From Rubrivivax sp. (GTDB lineage: Bacteria; Pseudomonadota; Gammaproteobacteria; Burkholderiales; Burkholderiaceae_C), in contig JAIYCR010000003.1 of the NCBI GenBank assembly GCA_027487905.1, forward strand, positions 1 to 64,000: a DNA stretch of 64,000 nucleotides, given 5' to 3'. The translations under genes and the position numbers were made by a program. Each line of letters starts with the position of its first letter. The first letter of the stretch is position 1. Below, piece by piece: positions 8,219-19,915 of the stretch. The notes below the pieces were generated by a model. That model was not told where the DNA came from. It saw nothing but the letters and a program-made list of their open reading frames with translations, and did no database searches.

Positions 8219-10240
8219 TCACGGCAGCGCCGCAGCCGCGCTCCCCGAGGCTGAAGCCGCCGAAGGCGCCAAGGGCGCCGCCGCCGCCGATCGCTCCCCA
8301 GGCAGCGCGATGCTCGCCGCCGCTCGCGGCACCCCCATCGGCGCGGACGAGCGGCCCTGGCGGGTGGCGGCCAGGTCTTCCTCGCTCGGCACCTGGCCGA
8401 GCAGCGCGTAGTCGAAGACGCGCCGGGCGATGGGCGCGGCCGCCTCCGAGCCGAAGCCGGCGTTCTCCACGATCACCGCCAGGGCGATGCGCGGCGCCTC
8501 CAGCGGCGCGAAGGCCATGTAGAGCGAATGGTCGCGCTGGTGCTCCTCCAGCTTGGCGGCGTTGTATTTCTCGTTCTGGCGGATGCCCACCGCCTGCGCG
8601 GTGCCGGTCTTGCCGGCGCTGCGGTAGGGGGCGCCGGCGAACACGCGGGTGGAGGTGCCCTCCACCGTCACGCCGTGCAGCGCGCGGTGGATCAGCGCCA
8701 CATGCTCGGGCCTGAGGTCGATGGGGGCGAGCTCGGGCCGCTCGGGTGCGGTCTGGCGGCCATCCACCGGGTCCTGCAGGGCGCGCGCCAGGCGGGGCAC
8801 GAAACGCTGGCCGCCGGCGGCCAGCGTGGCCGTGGCGCTGGCCAGCTGCAGCATGGTGAAGGCGTTGTAGCCCTGGCCGATGCCCAAGGAGATGGTCTCG
8901 CCCGCGTACCAGCGCTGCTGCTCGGGACGCTTGTAGGTGCGGCGCTTCCATTCGGTGCTGGGCAGGATGCCGCTGGCCTCGCCCTCCAGGTCGATGCCGG
9001 TGCGCCGGCCGAAGCCGAAGGGCGACAGCTCCGCGTGCATCAGGTCCACGCCCATGTCGTTGGCCAGCGCGTAGTAGTAGACGTTGCTGGACTTCACGAT
9101 GCTGCGCGTCATGTCCACCATGCCCAGGCCGCCGTCGCCGTGGCTGCGGAAGGTGTGGTTGCCGAACTGGAAGGTGCCGCCGTCGAACATTGCCTGGCTG
9201 CCGGTGCGCACGCCGCTGTGCAGCGCGGCCATGGCCATGAAGGGCTTGAAGGTGGAGCCGGGCGGGTAGGTGCCGCGCAGCGCCCGGTTCAGCAGCGGCT
9301 TGTCGATGCTCTCGTTGAGTTCGCGCCAGCTCTCCAGGTCGATGCCGTCCACGAAGAGGTTGGGGTCGAAGCCCGGGCGGCTGACGAAGGCCAGCACCTC
9401 GCCGTTGCGCGGGTCGATGGCCACCAGCGCGCCGCGGCGATCGCCGAACATCTGCTCGACCAGCGCCTGCAGCCGGATGTCCAGCGTGAGCTGCAGGTTG
9501 CGCCCGGGCGTGGCCGGCTGGCTGCGCAGCCGGCGCACCGGACGGCCCGCGGCGCTCGTCTCCACCTCCTCGTAGCCGGCGATGCCGTGCAGCAGCTCCT
9601 CGTAGCTCTGCTCGATGCCCAGCTTGCCGATGGAGGTGGTGCCGCGGTAGTTGGCCTGGCGCTCGTCCTCCCAGTCCTCCATCGCCCGCTTCTCGGCCGG
9701 GTTGATGCGGCCGATGTAGCCCAGCACGTGGCTGCCCACCTCGCCCTGCGGGTAGCTGCGGAACAGCCGGGCGCGGATGTCCACGCCGGGAAAGCGGAAG
9801 CGCTGCGCGGAAAAGCGGGCCACCTCTTCGTCGCTCAGCCGCGTGCGCAGCGGCAGCGGCTCGAAGGACTTGCTCTCCTCGACCAGGCGCTTGAAGCGGC
9901 GGCGGTCGCGCGGGGTGATCTCCACCACCTGGGCCAGCTGCTCCAGCGTGGCGTCCAGGTCGCGCACCTGCGAGCGGGTGAGCTCCAGCGTGTAGGCGGC
10001 GTAGTTGTTGGCCAGCACCACGCCGTTGCGGTCGGTGATCAGGCCGCGGTTGGGCGCCACCGGCACCACCGCGATGCGGTTGGCCTCGGCCTGCGTGGCC
10101 AGCTCCTCGTGCTTGACCACCTGCAGGAACACCAGCCGGGCCAGCAGCAACCCGAAGCACACCAGCACGAAGCCGGCGGCGGCCACCAGCCGCAGCCGGA
10201 AGCGCGACAGCTCGAACTGCGGATCGCGGAACTCGGTCAT
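8219..10240 (-). CDS. mrdA: Penicillin-binding protein 2 (elongation transpeptidase)
   Basis: PBP2 crosslinks new peptidoglycan in the elongasome and activates RodA. The 673-residue protein has an N-terminal membrane anchor (about residues 16-40), the pedestal segment with RGLITDRNG, and the transpeptidase domain. The active-site serine is S329 in PGSTFKPF, with SSN in VKSSNVYYY and KTGT in SAGKTGTAQ. The C-terminus has an extra Ala/Ser/Pro-rich tail of about 50 residues that is probably disordered. It lies 13 bases after the mreD stop. Confidence 0.96.
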   Translation of the reverse strand: MTEFRDPQFELSRFRLRLVAAAGFVLVCFGLLLARLVFLQVVKHEELATQAEANRIAVVPVAPNRGLITDRNGVVLANNYAAYTLELTRSQVRDLDATLEQLAQVVEITPRDRRRFKRLVEESKSFEPLPLRTRLSDEEVARFSAQRFRFPGVDIRARLFRSYPQGEVGSHVLGYIGRINPAEKRAMEDWEDERQANYRGTTSIGKLGIEQSYEELLHGIAGYEEVETSAAGRPVRRLRSQPATPGRNLQLTLDIRLQALVEQMFGDRRGALVAIDPRNGEVLAFVSRPGFDPNLFVDGIDLESWRELNESIDKPLLNRALRGTYPPGSTFKPFMAMAALHSGVRTGSQAMFDGGTFQFGNHTFRSHGDGGLGMVDMTRSIVKSSNVYYYALANDMGVDLMHAELSPFGFGRRTGIDLEGEASGILPSTEWKRRTYKRPEQQRWYAGETISLGIGQGYNAFTMLQLASATATLAAGGQRFVPRLARALQDPVDGRQTAPERPELAPIDLRPEHVALIHRALHGVTVEGTSTRVFAGAPYRSAGKTGTAQAVGIRQNEKYNAAKLEEHQRDHSLYMAFAPLEAPRIALAVIVENAGFGSEAAAPIARRVFDYALLGQVPSEEDLAATRQGRSSAPMGVPRAAASIALPGERSAAAAPLAPSAASASGSAAAALP

Positions 10241-10253
10241 GCGGCGGGTCCGG

Positions 10254-10775
10254 CTACAGCGGCCGGTTCTGGTCGGGGTCGGGCGGGCGGCGCTGCGGCG
10301 CGAGCAGCAGCCAGCCGGCCAGCGGCCACAGCAAGGCCTCCAGCAGCGGGGCGAGCAGCAGCGTCCAGCCCGGGAAGGCCGCCCCGCTGAGCAGGCGCAC
10401 GACCAGGGAGATCAGGTGCGCGAAGGCGAAGAGCGGCAGCACCTGCAGCGCCTGCGAAGGCCAGTCGAACCAGCGCAGGCGCCGGTGCACCATCACCGCC
10501 AGGAAGCTCAGCACGGTGTAGGCCAGCGCATGCTGGCCGAGCAGCGCGCCCTCGTGCACGTCCATCAGCAGCCCGAGCAGGAAGGCCACGCCCACGCCCA
10601 CCCGGCGCGGCTGGTGCACGTTCCAGAACACGAGCACCAGCGCGACGATGTCCGGCGCGCCCGCCACGCGGCCGAGCGGCACCATGTCGATCACCAGCGC
10701 CACGAAGAGCGTGAAGGCGATGAAGACGGGGTTGGCCGGCAGCAGCAGCTGGTCCGACCCGCGCGGCATGATCAT
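10254..10775 (-). CDS. mreD: Rod-shape-determining protein MreD
   Basis: MreD is a small inner-membrane protein of the elongasome that binds MreC. The 173-residue product has about five hydrophobic segments and the family features PDIVALVLVFWNVHQPRRVGVG and GLLMDVHEGALLGQHALAY. Its ATG at 10775 overlaps the mreC stop in an ATGA arrangement, so translation is probably coupled. A second in-frame ATG lies at 10769. Confidence 0.93.
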   Translation of the reverse strand: MIMPRGSDQLLLPANPVFIAFTLFVALVIDMVPLGRVAGAPDIVALVLVFWNVHQPRRVGVGVAFLLGLLMDVHEGALLGQHALAYTVLSFLAVMVHRRLRWFDWPSQALQVLPLFAFAHLISLVVRLLSGAAFPGWTLLLAPLLEALLWPLAGWLLLAPQRRPPDPDQNRPL

Positions 10776-11707
10776 CGGCGGGCCTTTCCGGCGGGGGCCG
10801 CCGCCACGGCGGCTGCAGCGGCGGCCGCGGCAGCGCCCGCTGGAGACACCGGCATCTGCACGGCCACCGGCTCGAGCACCAGCACGTGGCGCACGCCGTC
10901 CAGCGCGGTGATGGGCTCGAGCTCGATGCGGGCGAAACCCGATTCGGCGCGCCGGTCCACCCGCAGCACCCGCGCCACCGGCAGGCCCGGCGGGTAGACG
11001 CCGTCCAGCCCCGAGGTGACCAGCGCGTCGCCTTCCAGCACGTCGGCGCTGCCGGCCATGAAGCGCATCTCCAGGCCCGCGGTGGCCGGATTGCCGAAGG
11101 CCACGCCCCGCTGCCGGCTGCGCGCGTTGAGCACCGGGATGGCCGCGTCCTTGTCGCTGAGCAGCGTCACCTCCGAGCTCAGCGGGTAGACGCGGGTGAC
11201 CTGGCCGAGCACGCCATCCTCGTTGATGACCGGCGAGCCCAGCGAGACGCCGCGGTTGGAGCCGATGTCCACCACCACCCGGCGGGAATAGGGGTCGGCA
11301 GCCTCGAAGAGCACCTCCGCCGGGCGCGAGCGCGTGCTCAGGCCCGGACGCAGGCCGAGCAGCGCGCGCAGGCGCTCGTTCTCGGCTGTCAGGCGTTCGA
11401 GCTGCGCGGCGCGGTCGGACTGGTGGGCCAGCTGCACCCGGGCCTGGGCTTCGGCGGACAGCGCCCGGTCCAGCCCCGCCCAGTAGTCCGAGGCCCGGGC
11501 GTAGGCCACAGCCGGCCAGCGCAGCGCCTGGTCCAGCGGGTGCAGCACCGTGGCCAGCGCCGCGCGCAGCGGCTGCGTGAGCTGCAGCCGGGTGTCGGCC
11601 ACCATCAGGAAGAGGGCGAAGGCCGAGAAGAACACCAGCTTGGTCAGGGCGGACATGCCCTGACGGAAGAAGGGAGGCGGGGTGCGCTCGAGGGTGCCCA
11701 GCGGCAT
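10772..11707 (-). CDS. mreC: Rod-shape-determining protein MreC
   Basis: MreC is a periplasmic scaffold anchored in the inner membrane that links MreB with PBP2 and RodA. The 311-residue protein has a transmembrane segment near residues 20-38 (LTKLVFFSAFALFLMVAD), a coiled coil (LAHQSDRAAQLERLTAENERL), and the beta-barrel domain with RRVVVDIGSNRGVSLG and PVINEDGVLGQV. The C-terminus is an alanine-rich tail. The start at 11707 is chosen over 11803 because the upstream part would enter the mreB gene. It is 38 bases after mreB. Confidence 0.94.
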   Translation of the reverse strand: MPLGTLERTPPPFFRQGMSALTKLVFFSAFALFLMVADTRLQLTQPLRAALATVLHPLDQALRWPAVAYARASDYWAGLDRALSAEAQARVQLAHQSDRAAQLERLTAENERLRALLGLRPGLSTRSRPAEVLFEAADPYSRRVVVDIGSNRGVSLGSPVINEDGVLGQVTRVYPLSSEVTLLSDKDAAIPVLNARSRQRGVAFGNPATAGLEMRFMAGSADVLEGDALVTSGLDGVYPPGLPVARVLRVDRRAESGFARIELEPITALDGVRHVLVLEPVAVQMPVSPAGAAAAAAAAAVAAAPAGKARR

Positions 11708-11745
11708 GGTGGAGGCCCCGCCGCACGCGGCGGCTTCGGTGTGGC

Positions 11746-13345
<1,600 letters not shown>

Positions 13346-13349
<4 letters not shown>

Positions 13350-14887
13350 GCCGGGCGGAGCTCACCCCGGCGGACGGGGATTTCGCCGGCGTGGCCGAGC
13401 AGTCGCGCGCGCTCGCCGAAGGCCGGGTGTCGGCGCGTGAACTGGCGCAGGCGGCGCTCGATCGGCTGCAGGGGCCGCGCGCACTGGGCGCGGTGCTCGC
13501 CACCGACGCGGCCTACTCGCTGCAGCGCGCCGATGCCGCCGACGCGCGCCGCCGCGCCGGCGAGACCGGGGCTCTGCTGGGCGTTCCGGTGGCCCACAAG
13601 GACATCTTCGTCACCCGCGGCCTGCCCACCACCGCCGGCTCGCGCATGCTGCAGGGCTACCGCAGCCCCTTCGACGCCACCGTGGTCGAGCGGCTGGACG
13701 CCGCCGGCATGGTGACGGTGGCCAAGCTCAACTGCGACGAGTTCGCGATGGGCTCGGGCAACGAGAACAGCGCCTACGGCCCGGTGCGCAACCCCTGGGA
13801 CCCGCTGCGGGTGCCGGGCGGCTCCTCGGGCGGCTCGGCCGCTGCCGTGGCCGCCGGGCTGGTGGCCGCGGCCACCGGCACCGACACGGGCGGCTCGATC
13901 CGCCAGCCGGCGAGCTTTTGCGGCATCACCGGCATCAAGCCCACCTATGGCGTGTGCTCGCGCTACGGGATGATCGCCTTCGCCTCCAGCCTGGACCAGG
14001 CCGGCCCGATGGCGCGCAGCGCCGAGGACTGCGCGCTGCTGCTGTCGGCCATGGGCGGCTTCGACCCGCGCGACGCCACCAGCTCGCAGCGCCCCGACCG
14101 CGACTACCACGCCGCGCTCGGCGCCCCGCGCGAAGGCGCCACCGCCGCGCGGCCGCTGCAGGGGCTGCGCATCGGCCTGCCGCGCGAGTTCTTCCCGGCC
14201 GCCCTCGACCCGGTGGTGGCCCGCACGGTGCAGCAGGCACTGGCCGAACTCGAGCGCCTGGGCGCCACGCTGGTGGACGTGAGCCTGCCGCGCACGGAGC
14301 TGTCCATCCCGGTGTACTACCTCATCGCGCCGGCCGAGGCGAGCAGCAACCTCAGCCGCTTCGACGGGGTGAAGTTCGGCCACCGCACCGCCGAGGGCGG
14401 CGACCTGATGGCGCTTTACAAGCAAAGCCGCGCCGAGGGCTTCGGCGCGGAGGTCAAGCGCCGCATCATGATCGGCACCTATGTGCTGTCCCACGGCTAC
14501 TACGACGCCTACTACCTGCAGGCCCAGAAGCTGCGCCGCATGATCGCTGACGACTTCCGCACCTGCTTCGCGGCCTGCGACCTCATCGCCGGCCCCGTGG
14601 CGCCCACCGTGGCCTGGACGCTGGGCGAGCAAGGCGACGACCCGGTGGCCGCCTACCTGGCCGACATCTTCACGCTGCCGGCCAGCCTGGCGGGGCTGCC
14701 GGGCATGAGCGTGCCGGCCGGCTTCGCGCCGGCCTCGGCCACGGCGCCGGCGATGCCGGTGGGGCTGCAGCTGATCGGCAACTACTTCGACGAGGCCTTG
14801 CTGCTGCAGGCCGCTCACGCGCTGCAGCAGGCCACCGACTGGCACCTGCAGCGCCCGGCCGCTGCAGGCCCGGGAGCGCTGCGATGA
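13346..14887 (+). CDS. gatA: Amidotransferase subunit A (amidase)
   Basis: GatA is the glutaminase subunit and releases ammonia for the tRNA amidation in GatB. The 513-residue protein has the amidase signature with its Ser-cisSer-Lys triad. The lysine is in VAHKDIF, the serines are in [15 protein letters not shown] and [11 protein letters not shown], and [10 protein letters not shown] follows. Start and stop both overlap neighbouring genes in ATGA form. It runs slightly longer than many GatA proteins because of an Ala/Glu-rich N-terminus. Confidence 0.97.
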
Positions 14888-16377
14888 AAAACACGGTGAA
14901 CACCCCCGCTCCCCTGGTGCGGGGCTACGAGGTCGTGATCGGCCTGGAAACCCACGCCCAGCTGTCCACCGCCTCCAAGGCCTTCAGCGGTGCGTCCACC
15001 CGCTTCGGCGCCGAGCCGAACACGCAGGCCTGCGCGGTGGACCTGGCGCTGCCGGGGACGCTGCCGGTGCTCAACCGCGGTGCGGTGGAGCGCGCCATCC
15101 GCTTCGGCCTGGCGGTGGGGGCCACCGTGGCGCCGCTGTCCATCTTCGCCCGCAAGAACTACTTCTACCCCGACCTGCCCAAGGGCTACCAGATCAGCCA
15201 GTACGAGACGCCGGTGGTGCAGGGCGGCTTCGTCGAGTTCGTGCTGGCTGGCGAGCCGCGCCGGGTGCGCCTGACGCGCGCGCACCTGGAGGAAGACGCG
15301 GGCAAGAGCCTGCACGAGGACTATGCCGGCCAGACCGGCATCGACCTGAACCGCGCGGGCACGCCGCTGCTGGAAATCGTCACCGAGCCGGACATGCGCT
15401 CGGCCGCCGAGGCAGTGGAGTACGCCCGCGCGCTGCACACGCTGGTGATGTGGCTGGGCATCTGCGACGGCAACCTGCAGGAGGGCAGCTTCCGCTGCGA
15501 CGCCAACGTGTCGGTGCGCCGCCCGGGCGCGACCTACGGCACGCGGCGCGAAATCAAGAATCTCAACAGCTTTCGCTTCCTCCAGGAAGCCATCGACGCC
15601 GAGGTGAACTGGCAGATCGACCTGATCGAGGACGGCGGCACGGTGCAGCAGGCCACCGTGCTCTTCGACACGGACAGCGGCCAGACGCGGGCGATGCGCA
15701 CCAAGGAAGACGCGCACGACTACCGCTACTTCCCCGACCCGGACCTGCCGCCGCTGGTCATCGCCGACGCCTGGGTGCAGGCGGTGCGCGAGGCCATGCC
15801 CGAGCTGCCCGGGGCGATGGCCCGCCGCTTCGAGCAGCAGTACGGGCTGGCGCCCTACGACGCCGCCCAGATGACGCAAAGCCGCGCCTTCGCCGCCTAT
15901 TTCGAAGAGGCCGCCGGCAGCGGTGCGAATGCCAAGCTGGTGGCCAACTGGCTGATGGGCGAGGTGTCCAAGCGGCTGAACGCCGCGGGAGCGGACATCG
16001 CGGCCTCGCCGGTGGGTCCGCTGCTGCTGGCCGCGCTGGTGCGACGGGTGCAGGACGACACGCTGTCCAGCAGCGGCGCGCGCCAGGTGTTCGAACGGCT
16101 GTGGACGTCGCCGGCCGGCGAGGGCGCCGAGCCTTCGGAGCCGCTCGCCCGGGTGGACGCGCTGGTGGACGCACTGGGCCTGCGCCAGGTGAACGACGGC
16201 GCGGCGCTGCAGGCCATCGTGCAGGCGGTGCTGGCCGACAACCCCAAGCTCGTCGACGACGTGCGCGCGGGCAAGGACAAGGCGCTGAACGCGCTGGTGG
16301 GCCAGGCGATGAAGCGCAGCCAGGGCAAGGCCAACCCCGGACAGCTCGGCGAGCTGTTCCGGCGCTCGATCGGCTGA
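14884..16377 (+). CDS. gatB: Amidotransferase subunit B
   Basis: GatB binds the mischarged tRNA, activates the Glu or Asp side chain with ATP and transfers ammonia from GatA. The 497-residue protein has [12 protein letters not shown] at the start, [26 protein letters not shown] and [13 protein letters not shown], and the C-terminal YqeY-like tail ending GQLGELFRR. The stop lies one base from the stop of the convergent DUF4124 gene, leaving no room for a separate terminator. Confidence 0.97.
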   Translation: MKNTVNTPAPLVRGYEVVIGLETHAQLSTASKAFSGASTRFGAEPNTQACAVDLALPGTLPVLNRGAVERAIRFGLAVGATVAPLSIFARKNYFYPDLPKGYQISQYETPVVQGGFVEFVLAGEPRRVRLTRAHLEEDAGKSLHEDYAGQTGIDLNRAGTPLLEIVTEPDMRSAAEAVEYARALHTLVMWLGICDGNLQEGSFRCDANVSVRRPGATYGTRREIKNLNSFRFLQEAIDAEVNWQIDLIEDGGTVQQATVLFDTDSGQTRAMRTKEDAHDYRYFPDPDLPPLVIADAWVQAVREAMPELPGAMARRFEQQYGLAPYDAAQMTQSRAFAAYFEEAAGSGANAKLVANWLMGEVSKRLNAAGADIAASPVGPLLLAALVRRVQDDTLSSSGARQVFERLWTSPAGEGAEPSEPLARVDALVDALGLRQVNDGAALQAIVQAVLADNPKLVDDVRAGKDKALNALVGQAMKRSQGKANPGQLGELFRRSIG

Positions 16378-16378
16378 G

Positions 16379-17164
16379 TCAGCGCGGGGGCGGCGGCGCC
16401 GCGGCTGGCCTGGAGGCAGCACCGGCGGCGGCGCTCGCCGTCGCGGCGCCCGCTGCCGGCAGCGCCTCCTCGATCGGCCCGAGCGAACCCGGTGCCGCCC
16501 CGGCCCACAGACGGCGCAGCCGCACGAGCTCGCGGTCGAAGCCTTCGTTGACGCGGCGCAGCTCGGCGCGCTGCGTCTGCACCGCGTCGCCCTGGGCGCG
16601 CGCGGCCGCGTCGTTGGCGTCCAGCTTCTGCTTGAGCAGCGGCGGCAGCGACCGCCCGAGGTAGAACTCCGCCTCGTCCTGCAGCGGCTTGCGCTCGCTG
16701 GCCAGCGCCTGAAGCCGCGCCTGGGAGGCCTCCACCGCCTTGCTCGTCTGCTGCAGCGCCTGTTCGCGGGCCGCCTGGTGGGCGGCCTCGTTGGGGTAGC
16801 GCGCCATCAGGTTGCGGTCGCGCCGGGCCACGTCGCGCTGCTGGGCGGCGGTCTGCGACACCGTTCGCTCCTGGGCCTCGCGGGCAGCGCGCTCCTCGGC
16901 GGTGAGCGTGGGCGGCACCACCCGGCGCACCGACCCATCGGCATTGAGCACGCGCTGCTCGCGGGCGATGCAGTCGGGGATGGGGCGGTCGGAGGTGAGG
17001 CGTCGGCCCGAGGCATCGGTGCAGGTGTAGATGCCGGCCGGCGACGTCGCCTGTGCCAGAGTCTGGGCCTGCACCTGAGGCAGCGCGGCGGGCAGCAGCA
17101 TGGCCAGCGTGGAGGCGAGCGCGAGCGACGCCGGCCGCCCGAACGCCACGGGGCGCCTGGTCAT
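16379..17164 (-). CDS. Secreted DUF4124-domain protein with coiled coil
   Basis: This 261-residue protein has a signal peptide (hydrophobic stretch LALASTLAMLLPAALPQVQAQ). A short DUF4124-type domain follows with GIYTCTDASGRRLTSDRPIPDC, in which two cysteines could pair. After it come long charged helices that look like a coiled coil (about residues 88-220) and an Ala/Pro-rich tail. It is therefore periplasmic, with unknown role. Its ATG overlaps the pyrE stop by one base, so the two are probably co-transcribed. Confidence 0.75.
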   Translation of the reverse strand: MTRRPVAFGRPASLALASTLAMLLPAALPQVQAQTLAQATSPAGIYTCTDASGRRLTSDRPIPDCIAREQRVLNADGSVRRVVPPTLTAEERAAREAQERTVSQTAAQQRDVARRDRNLMARYPNEAAHQAAREQALQQTSKAVEASQARLQALASERKPLQDEAEFYLGRSLPPLLKQKLDANDAAARAQGDAVQTQRAELRRVNEGFDRELVRLRRLWAGAAPGSLGPIEEALPAAGAATASAAAGAASRPAAAPPPPR

Positions 17165-17874
17165 CAGGCCCCGTCCTCCACGCCGTAGCGGTCGCGGTAG
17201 GCCTGCACCGGCTGCAGGTGCGCGCGCAGCAGCGGGTCGTCGGCGGCCTTCAGGAAGGCGAGCAGGTCGGCCAGGGTGGCGATGGCCAGCACCGGCAGGC
17301 CCAGCACCCGGCGCACATGCTGAACGGCCGAGCCGGGCGTGTCCACGCCGTCGACCACCGCCTTCTCCTGCCGGTCCAGCGCAATGGCCACGCCCGAGGG
17401 CGTGCCACCGGCGGAGCGGATCATCTGCAGCGATTCCTTCACCGAAGTCCCCGCGGAAATCACGTCATCCACGATCAGAACACGGCCGCGCACCGGTGCA
17501 CCCACCAGCACGCCGCCTTCTCCGTGATCTTTGGCCTCCTTGCGGTTGTAGGCAAAGGGAAGGTCGCGGCCCGAGCGCGCCATCTCCACCGCAATGGCCG
17601 AAGCCAGCGTGATGCCCTTGTAGGCCGGCCCGAAAAGCAGATCGAACCTGACCGCGCCCTCGGCCTCGGCCTGCACCAGTCGGCGTGCATAGAATTCCGC
17701 CAGGCGGCCCAGCAAGGCGCCGCTGCAGAACAGACCGGCGTTGAAGAAGTACGGCGACAGCCGTCCCGCCTTGGTCTTGAACTCGCCGAAGCGCAGCACG
17801 CCGGCATCCACCGCGAAGCGGACGAATTCCTGGGCGATGGCGTCGGCCCGACCGTCCGCGGCGACTTCACTCAT
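17164..17874 (-). CDS. pyrE: Orotate phosphoribosyltransferase
   Basis: PyrE joins orotate and PRPP to give OMP in pyrimidine synthesis. The 236-residue protein has FKTKAGRLSPYFFNAGLF near the start, FGPAYKGITLASAIA, the flexible-loop YNRKEAKDHGEGG, and the PRPP-binding motif VLIVDDVISAGTSVKES. It is some 20 residues longer than E. coli PyrE. The start at 17874 fits the family. The frame above it overlaps the divergent exonuclease gene. Confidence 0.96.
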   Translation of the reverse strand: MSEVAADGRADAIAQEFVRFAVDAGVLRFGEFKTKAGRLSPYFFNAGLFCSGALLGRLAEFYARRLVQAEAEGAVRFDLLFGPAYKGITLASAIAVEMARSGRDLPFAYNRKEAKDHGEGGVLVGAPVRGRVLIVDDVISAGTSVKESLQMIRSAGGTPSGVAIALDRQEKAVVDGVDTPGSAVQHVRRVLGLPVLAIATLADLLAFLKAADDPLLRAHLQPVQAYRDRYGVEDGA

Positions 17875-17887
17875 CAAGGGCTCTCCT

Positions 17888-18673
17888 GTGTTCCGCCTCG
17901 TCACGCTCAACCTGAACGGCATCCGCTCGGCATCGACCAAGGGCCTGGCGGCCTGGGCCGAACAGACGGGCGCGGATTGTATTGGCGTGCAGGAACTCAA
18001 GGCCCAGGCCTGCGACCTGAGCGGGCGCTTCGACACGCTCGCCGGACTGACCGGCCACTTCCACTGCGCGCAGAAGAAGGGCTACTCGGGCGTGGGCCTG
18101 TACACCCGGCACGAACCCACCGAGGTCATCGCCGGCTTCGGCGTGCCCGAGTTCGACGACGAGGGGCGCTGGATCGAATGCCGCTTCGACACCCCGTCAC
18201 GGCGCTTCAGCGTCATTTCCTGCTACTTCCCCAGTGGCTCGAGCGGCGAGGAGCGCCAGGCGGCCAAGTTCCGCTTCCTGGCCGCCATGGGGCCGCACCT
18301 GGCGCGGCTGAAGGCCGAGCGCGAGTTCGTGCTGATGGGCGACGTGAACATCGCCCACCAGGCCATCGACCTGAAGAACTGGAAGGGCAACCAGAAGAAC
18401 AGCGGCTTCCTGCCCGAGGAGCGGGCGTGGATGACGATGCTGCTCGACGAGATGGGCCTGGTGGACGTGTTCCGCCGGCTCGATGCGCGGCCCGAGCAAT
18501 ACACCTGGTGGAGCGCGCGCGGGCAGGCGTGGGCGAAGAACGTGGGGTGGCGGCTGGACTATCACCTGGCCACCCCGGCCCTGGCCTCGACCGCCCGCCA
18601 GACGGCCATCTACCTCGAACAGCGCTTCAGCGACCACGCGCCGGTGACGGTGGATTACGACTTCGCGCTGTGA
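17888..18673 (+). CDS. xthA: Exodeoxyribonuclease III (AP endonuclease)
   Basis: Exonuclease III cuts DNA at abasic sites and removes blocked 3' ends in base excision repair. The 261-residue protein shows the metal-binding and catalytic motifs LVTLNLNGIRSA, GVQELKAQ, GDVNIAH, WRLDYHL and FSDHAPVTVDYD. I take the GTG at 17888, preceded by AAGGG at a suitable distance, because the family N-terminus begins right there. The start lies 13 bases from the divergent pyrE start, so each promoter must lie inside the other gene. Confidence 0.93.
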   Translation: MFRLVTLNLNGIRSASTKGLAAWAEQTGADCIGVQELKAQACDLSGRFDTLAGLTGHFHCAQKKGYSGVGLYTRHEPTEVIAGFGVPEFDDEGRWIECRFDTPSRRFSVISCYFPSGSSGEERQAAKFRFLAAMGPHLARLKAEREFVLMGDVNIAHQAIDLKNWKGNQKNSGFLPEERAWMTMLLDEMGLVDVFRRLDARPEQYTWWSARGQAWAKNVGWRLDYHLATPALASTARQTAIYLEQRFSDHAPVTVDYDFAL

Positions 18674-18772
18674 GGCTGGCCGCACCCGCGCCGCATTCCC
18701 CCACATCCCCAGGCTTTTCAAGCCGGTGCGATAACCGGGCCTTCGCCGCTCCCGGCGGCCTTCGCCCTGCCC

Positions 18773-18988
18773 ATGACCCGACGCAACTCGCCCCAAGGCC
18801 TGGAAGACCTGGCTGACCTCACCGACCTGGGCGAACTCGTGTTCGACAAGCGGCAGGACCAGCGCAGCGCGGCCAAGCGCAACCGGCGCAACCGGCACTA
18901 CGAGAAGCAGTTCATCCGCAACGTGCTGGCCCAGCCGCCGCGCGCCGCGGCCGGCACGCGCGGGCCGGCGGGCAGCGCCGAGGGCTGA
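18773..18988 (+). CDS. Small basic protein of unknown function
   Basis: This 71-residue protein begins MTRRNSPQGLEDLADLTDLG and is rich in Arg, Lys and Gln in the middle (FDKRQDQRSAAKRNRRNRHY). It has no membrane segment or known domain. The composition could suit nucleic-acid or ribosome binding, but I cannot assign a function. It lies 99 bases after xthA and converges with the RIO kinase gene. Confidence 0.5.
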   Translation: MTRRNSPQGLEDLADLTDLGELVFDKRQDQRSAAKRNRRNRHYEKQFIRNVLAQPPRAAAGTRGPAGSAEG

Positions 18989-19006
18989 GGCAGGCCGGGC
19001 AGGCCC

Positions 19007-19846
19007 TCAACCCAGGCGCAGCAGGCGCTCGGCCTCTTCGCGCCGCGCGTCCTCGATCTCGCGCATCACGGCCGAGAGGTCCACTGCGCCGGACTGTCGC
19101 TCGTAGCGCCCGGTGAGCGCGGTGCCGGGCATCAGGTGGCCGCTGGCATAGAGCGACCACATCTCCGCGCCGTGCTGCAGCGCTCGCAGTTCGGGCGCGA
19201 AGCGGCCGAAGAAGTGCTGCAGGTTGTCCACGTCGCGCAGCAGCATGCGCGGCGCGTGCAGGTTGCCGGCGGCGTCCACCGCCTGCGGCAGGTCGATGAT
19301 CACCGGGCCGTCGGCGGCCAGCAGGATGTTGAACTCGGACAGGTCGCCGTGCACCACGCCCGCGCACAGCATGCGCACCACCTCGGCGACCAAGGTGGCG
19401 TGGTGGCGGCGAGCGTCTTCCGGGGTGAACTCGAGGTCGTTCAGGCGCGGCGCGGCCTGGCCGTCGGCATCGGCCACCAGCTCCATCAGCAGCACGCCTT
19501 CGTGGAAGTTCAGCGGCCGGGGCACGCGCACGCCGGCGGCGGCCAGGCGGTAGAGGGCGTCGACCTCGGCGCTCTGCCAGGCGGCTTCCTGCTGCTCGCG
19601 TCCGAACTTGGTGCCCTTGGCCATGGCGCGCGCCTGGCGGCTGTTGCGCACCTTGCGGTTCTCGGTGTAGTCGGTGGCCTGGCGGAAGCTGCGCTTATGG
19701 GCTTCCTTGTAGACCTTGGCAGCAACCGTCTCGTCGCCGCAGCGCACGACGTAGACCTCGGCCTCCTTGCCGCTCTTGAGCTGACGCTGCACGCTGTCGA
19801 TGAGGCCTTCGTCGAGAAGGGATTGCAGGCGCGACGGGGTTTTCAT
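19007..19846 (-). CDS. RIO1-like serine/threonine protein kinase
   Basis: This 279-residue protein is a bacterial member of the RIO kinase family. The nucleotide-binding loop is short (LKSGKEAEVYVV, followed by AAKVYK with the ATP lysine). The catalytic loop is VVHGDLSEFNIL with D168, and the metal-binding motif is VIIDLPQAVD. The activation segment typical of ordinary protein kinases is missing, as expected for RIO proteins. Bacterial substrates are largely unknown. It is a single-gene unit, convergent with the small basic protein. Confidence 0.88.
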   Translation of the reverse strand: MKTPSRLQSLLDEGLIDSVQRQLKSGKEAEVYVVRCGDETVAAKVYKEAHKRSFRQATDYTENRKVRNSRQARAMAKGTKFGREQQEAAWQSAEVDALYRLAAAGVRVPRPLNFHEGVLLMELVADADGQAAPRLNDLEFTPEDARRHHATLVAEVVRMLCAGVVHGDLSEFNILLAADGPVIIDLPQAVDAAGNLHAPRMLLRDVDNLQHFFGRFAPELRALQHGAEMWSLYASGHLMPGTALTGRYERQSGAVDLSAVMREIEDARREEAERLLRLG

Positions 19847-19915
19847 CGCGGGATTGTCCGCCGGGGCGCGAAGGCCCCCCGGGGCTGCGCCCCGCGCGCC
19901 CGGCGCGCTCGCTGC

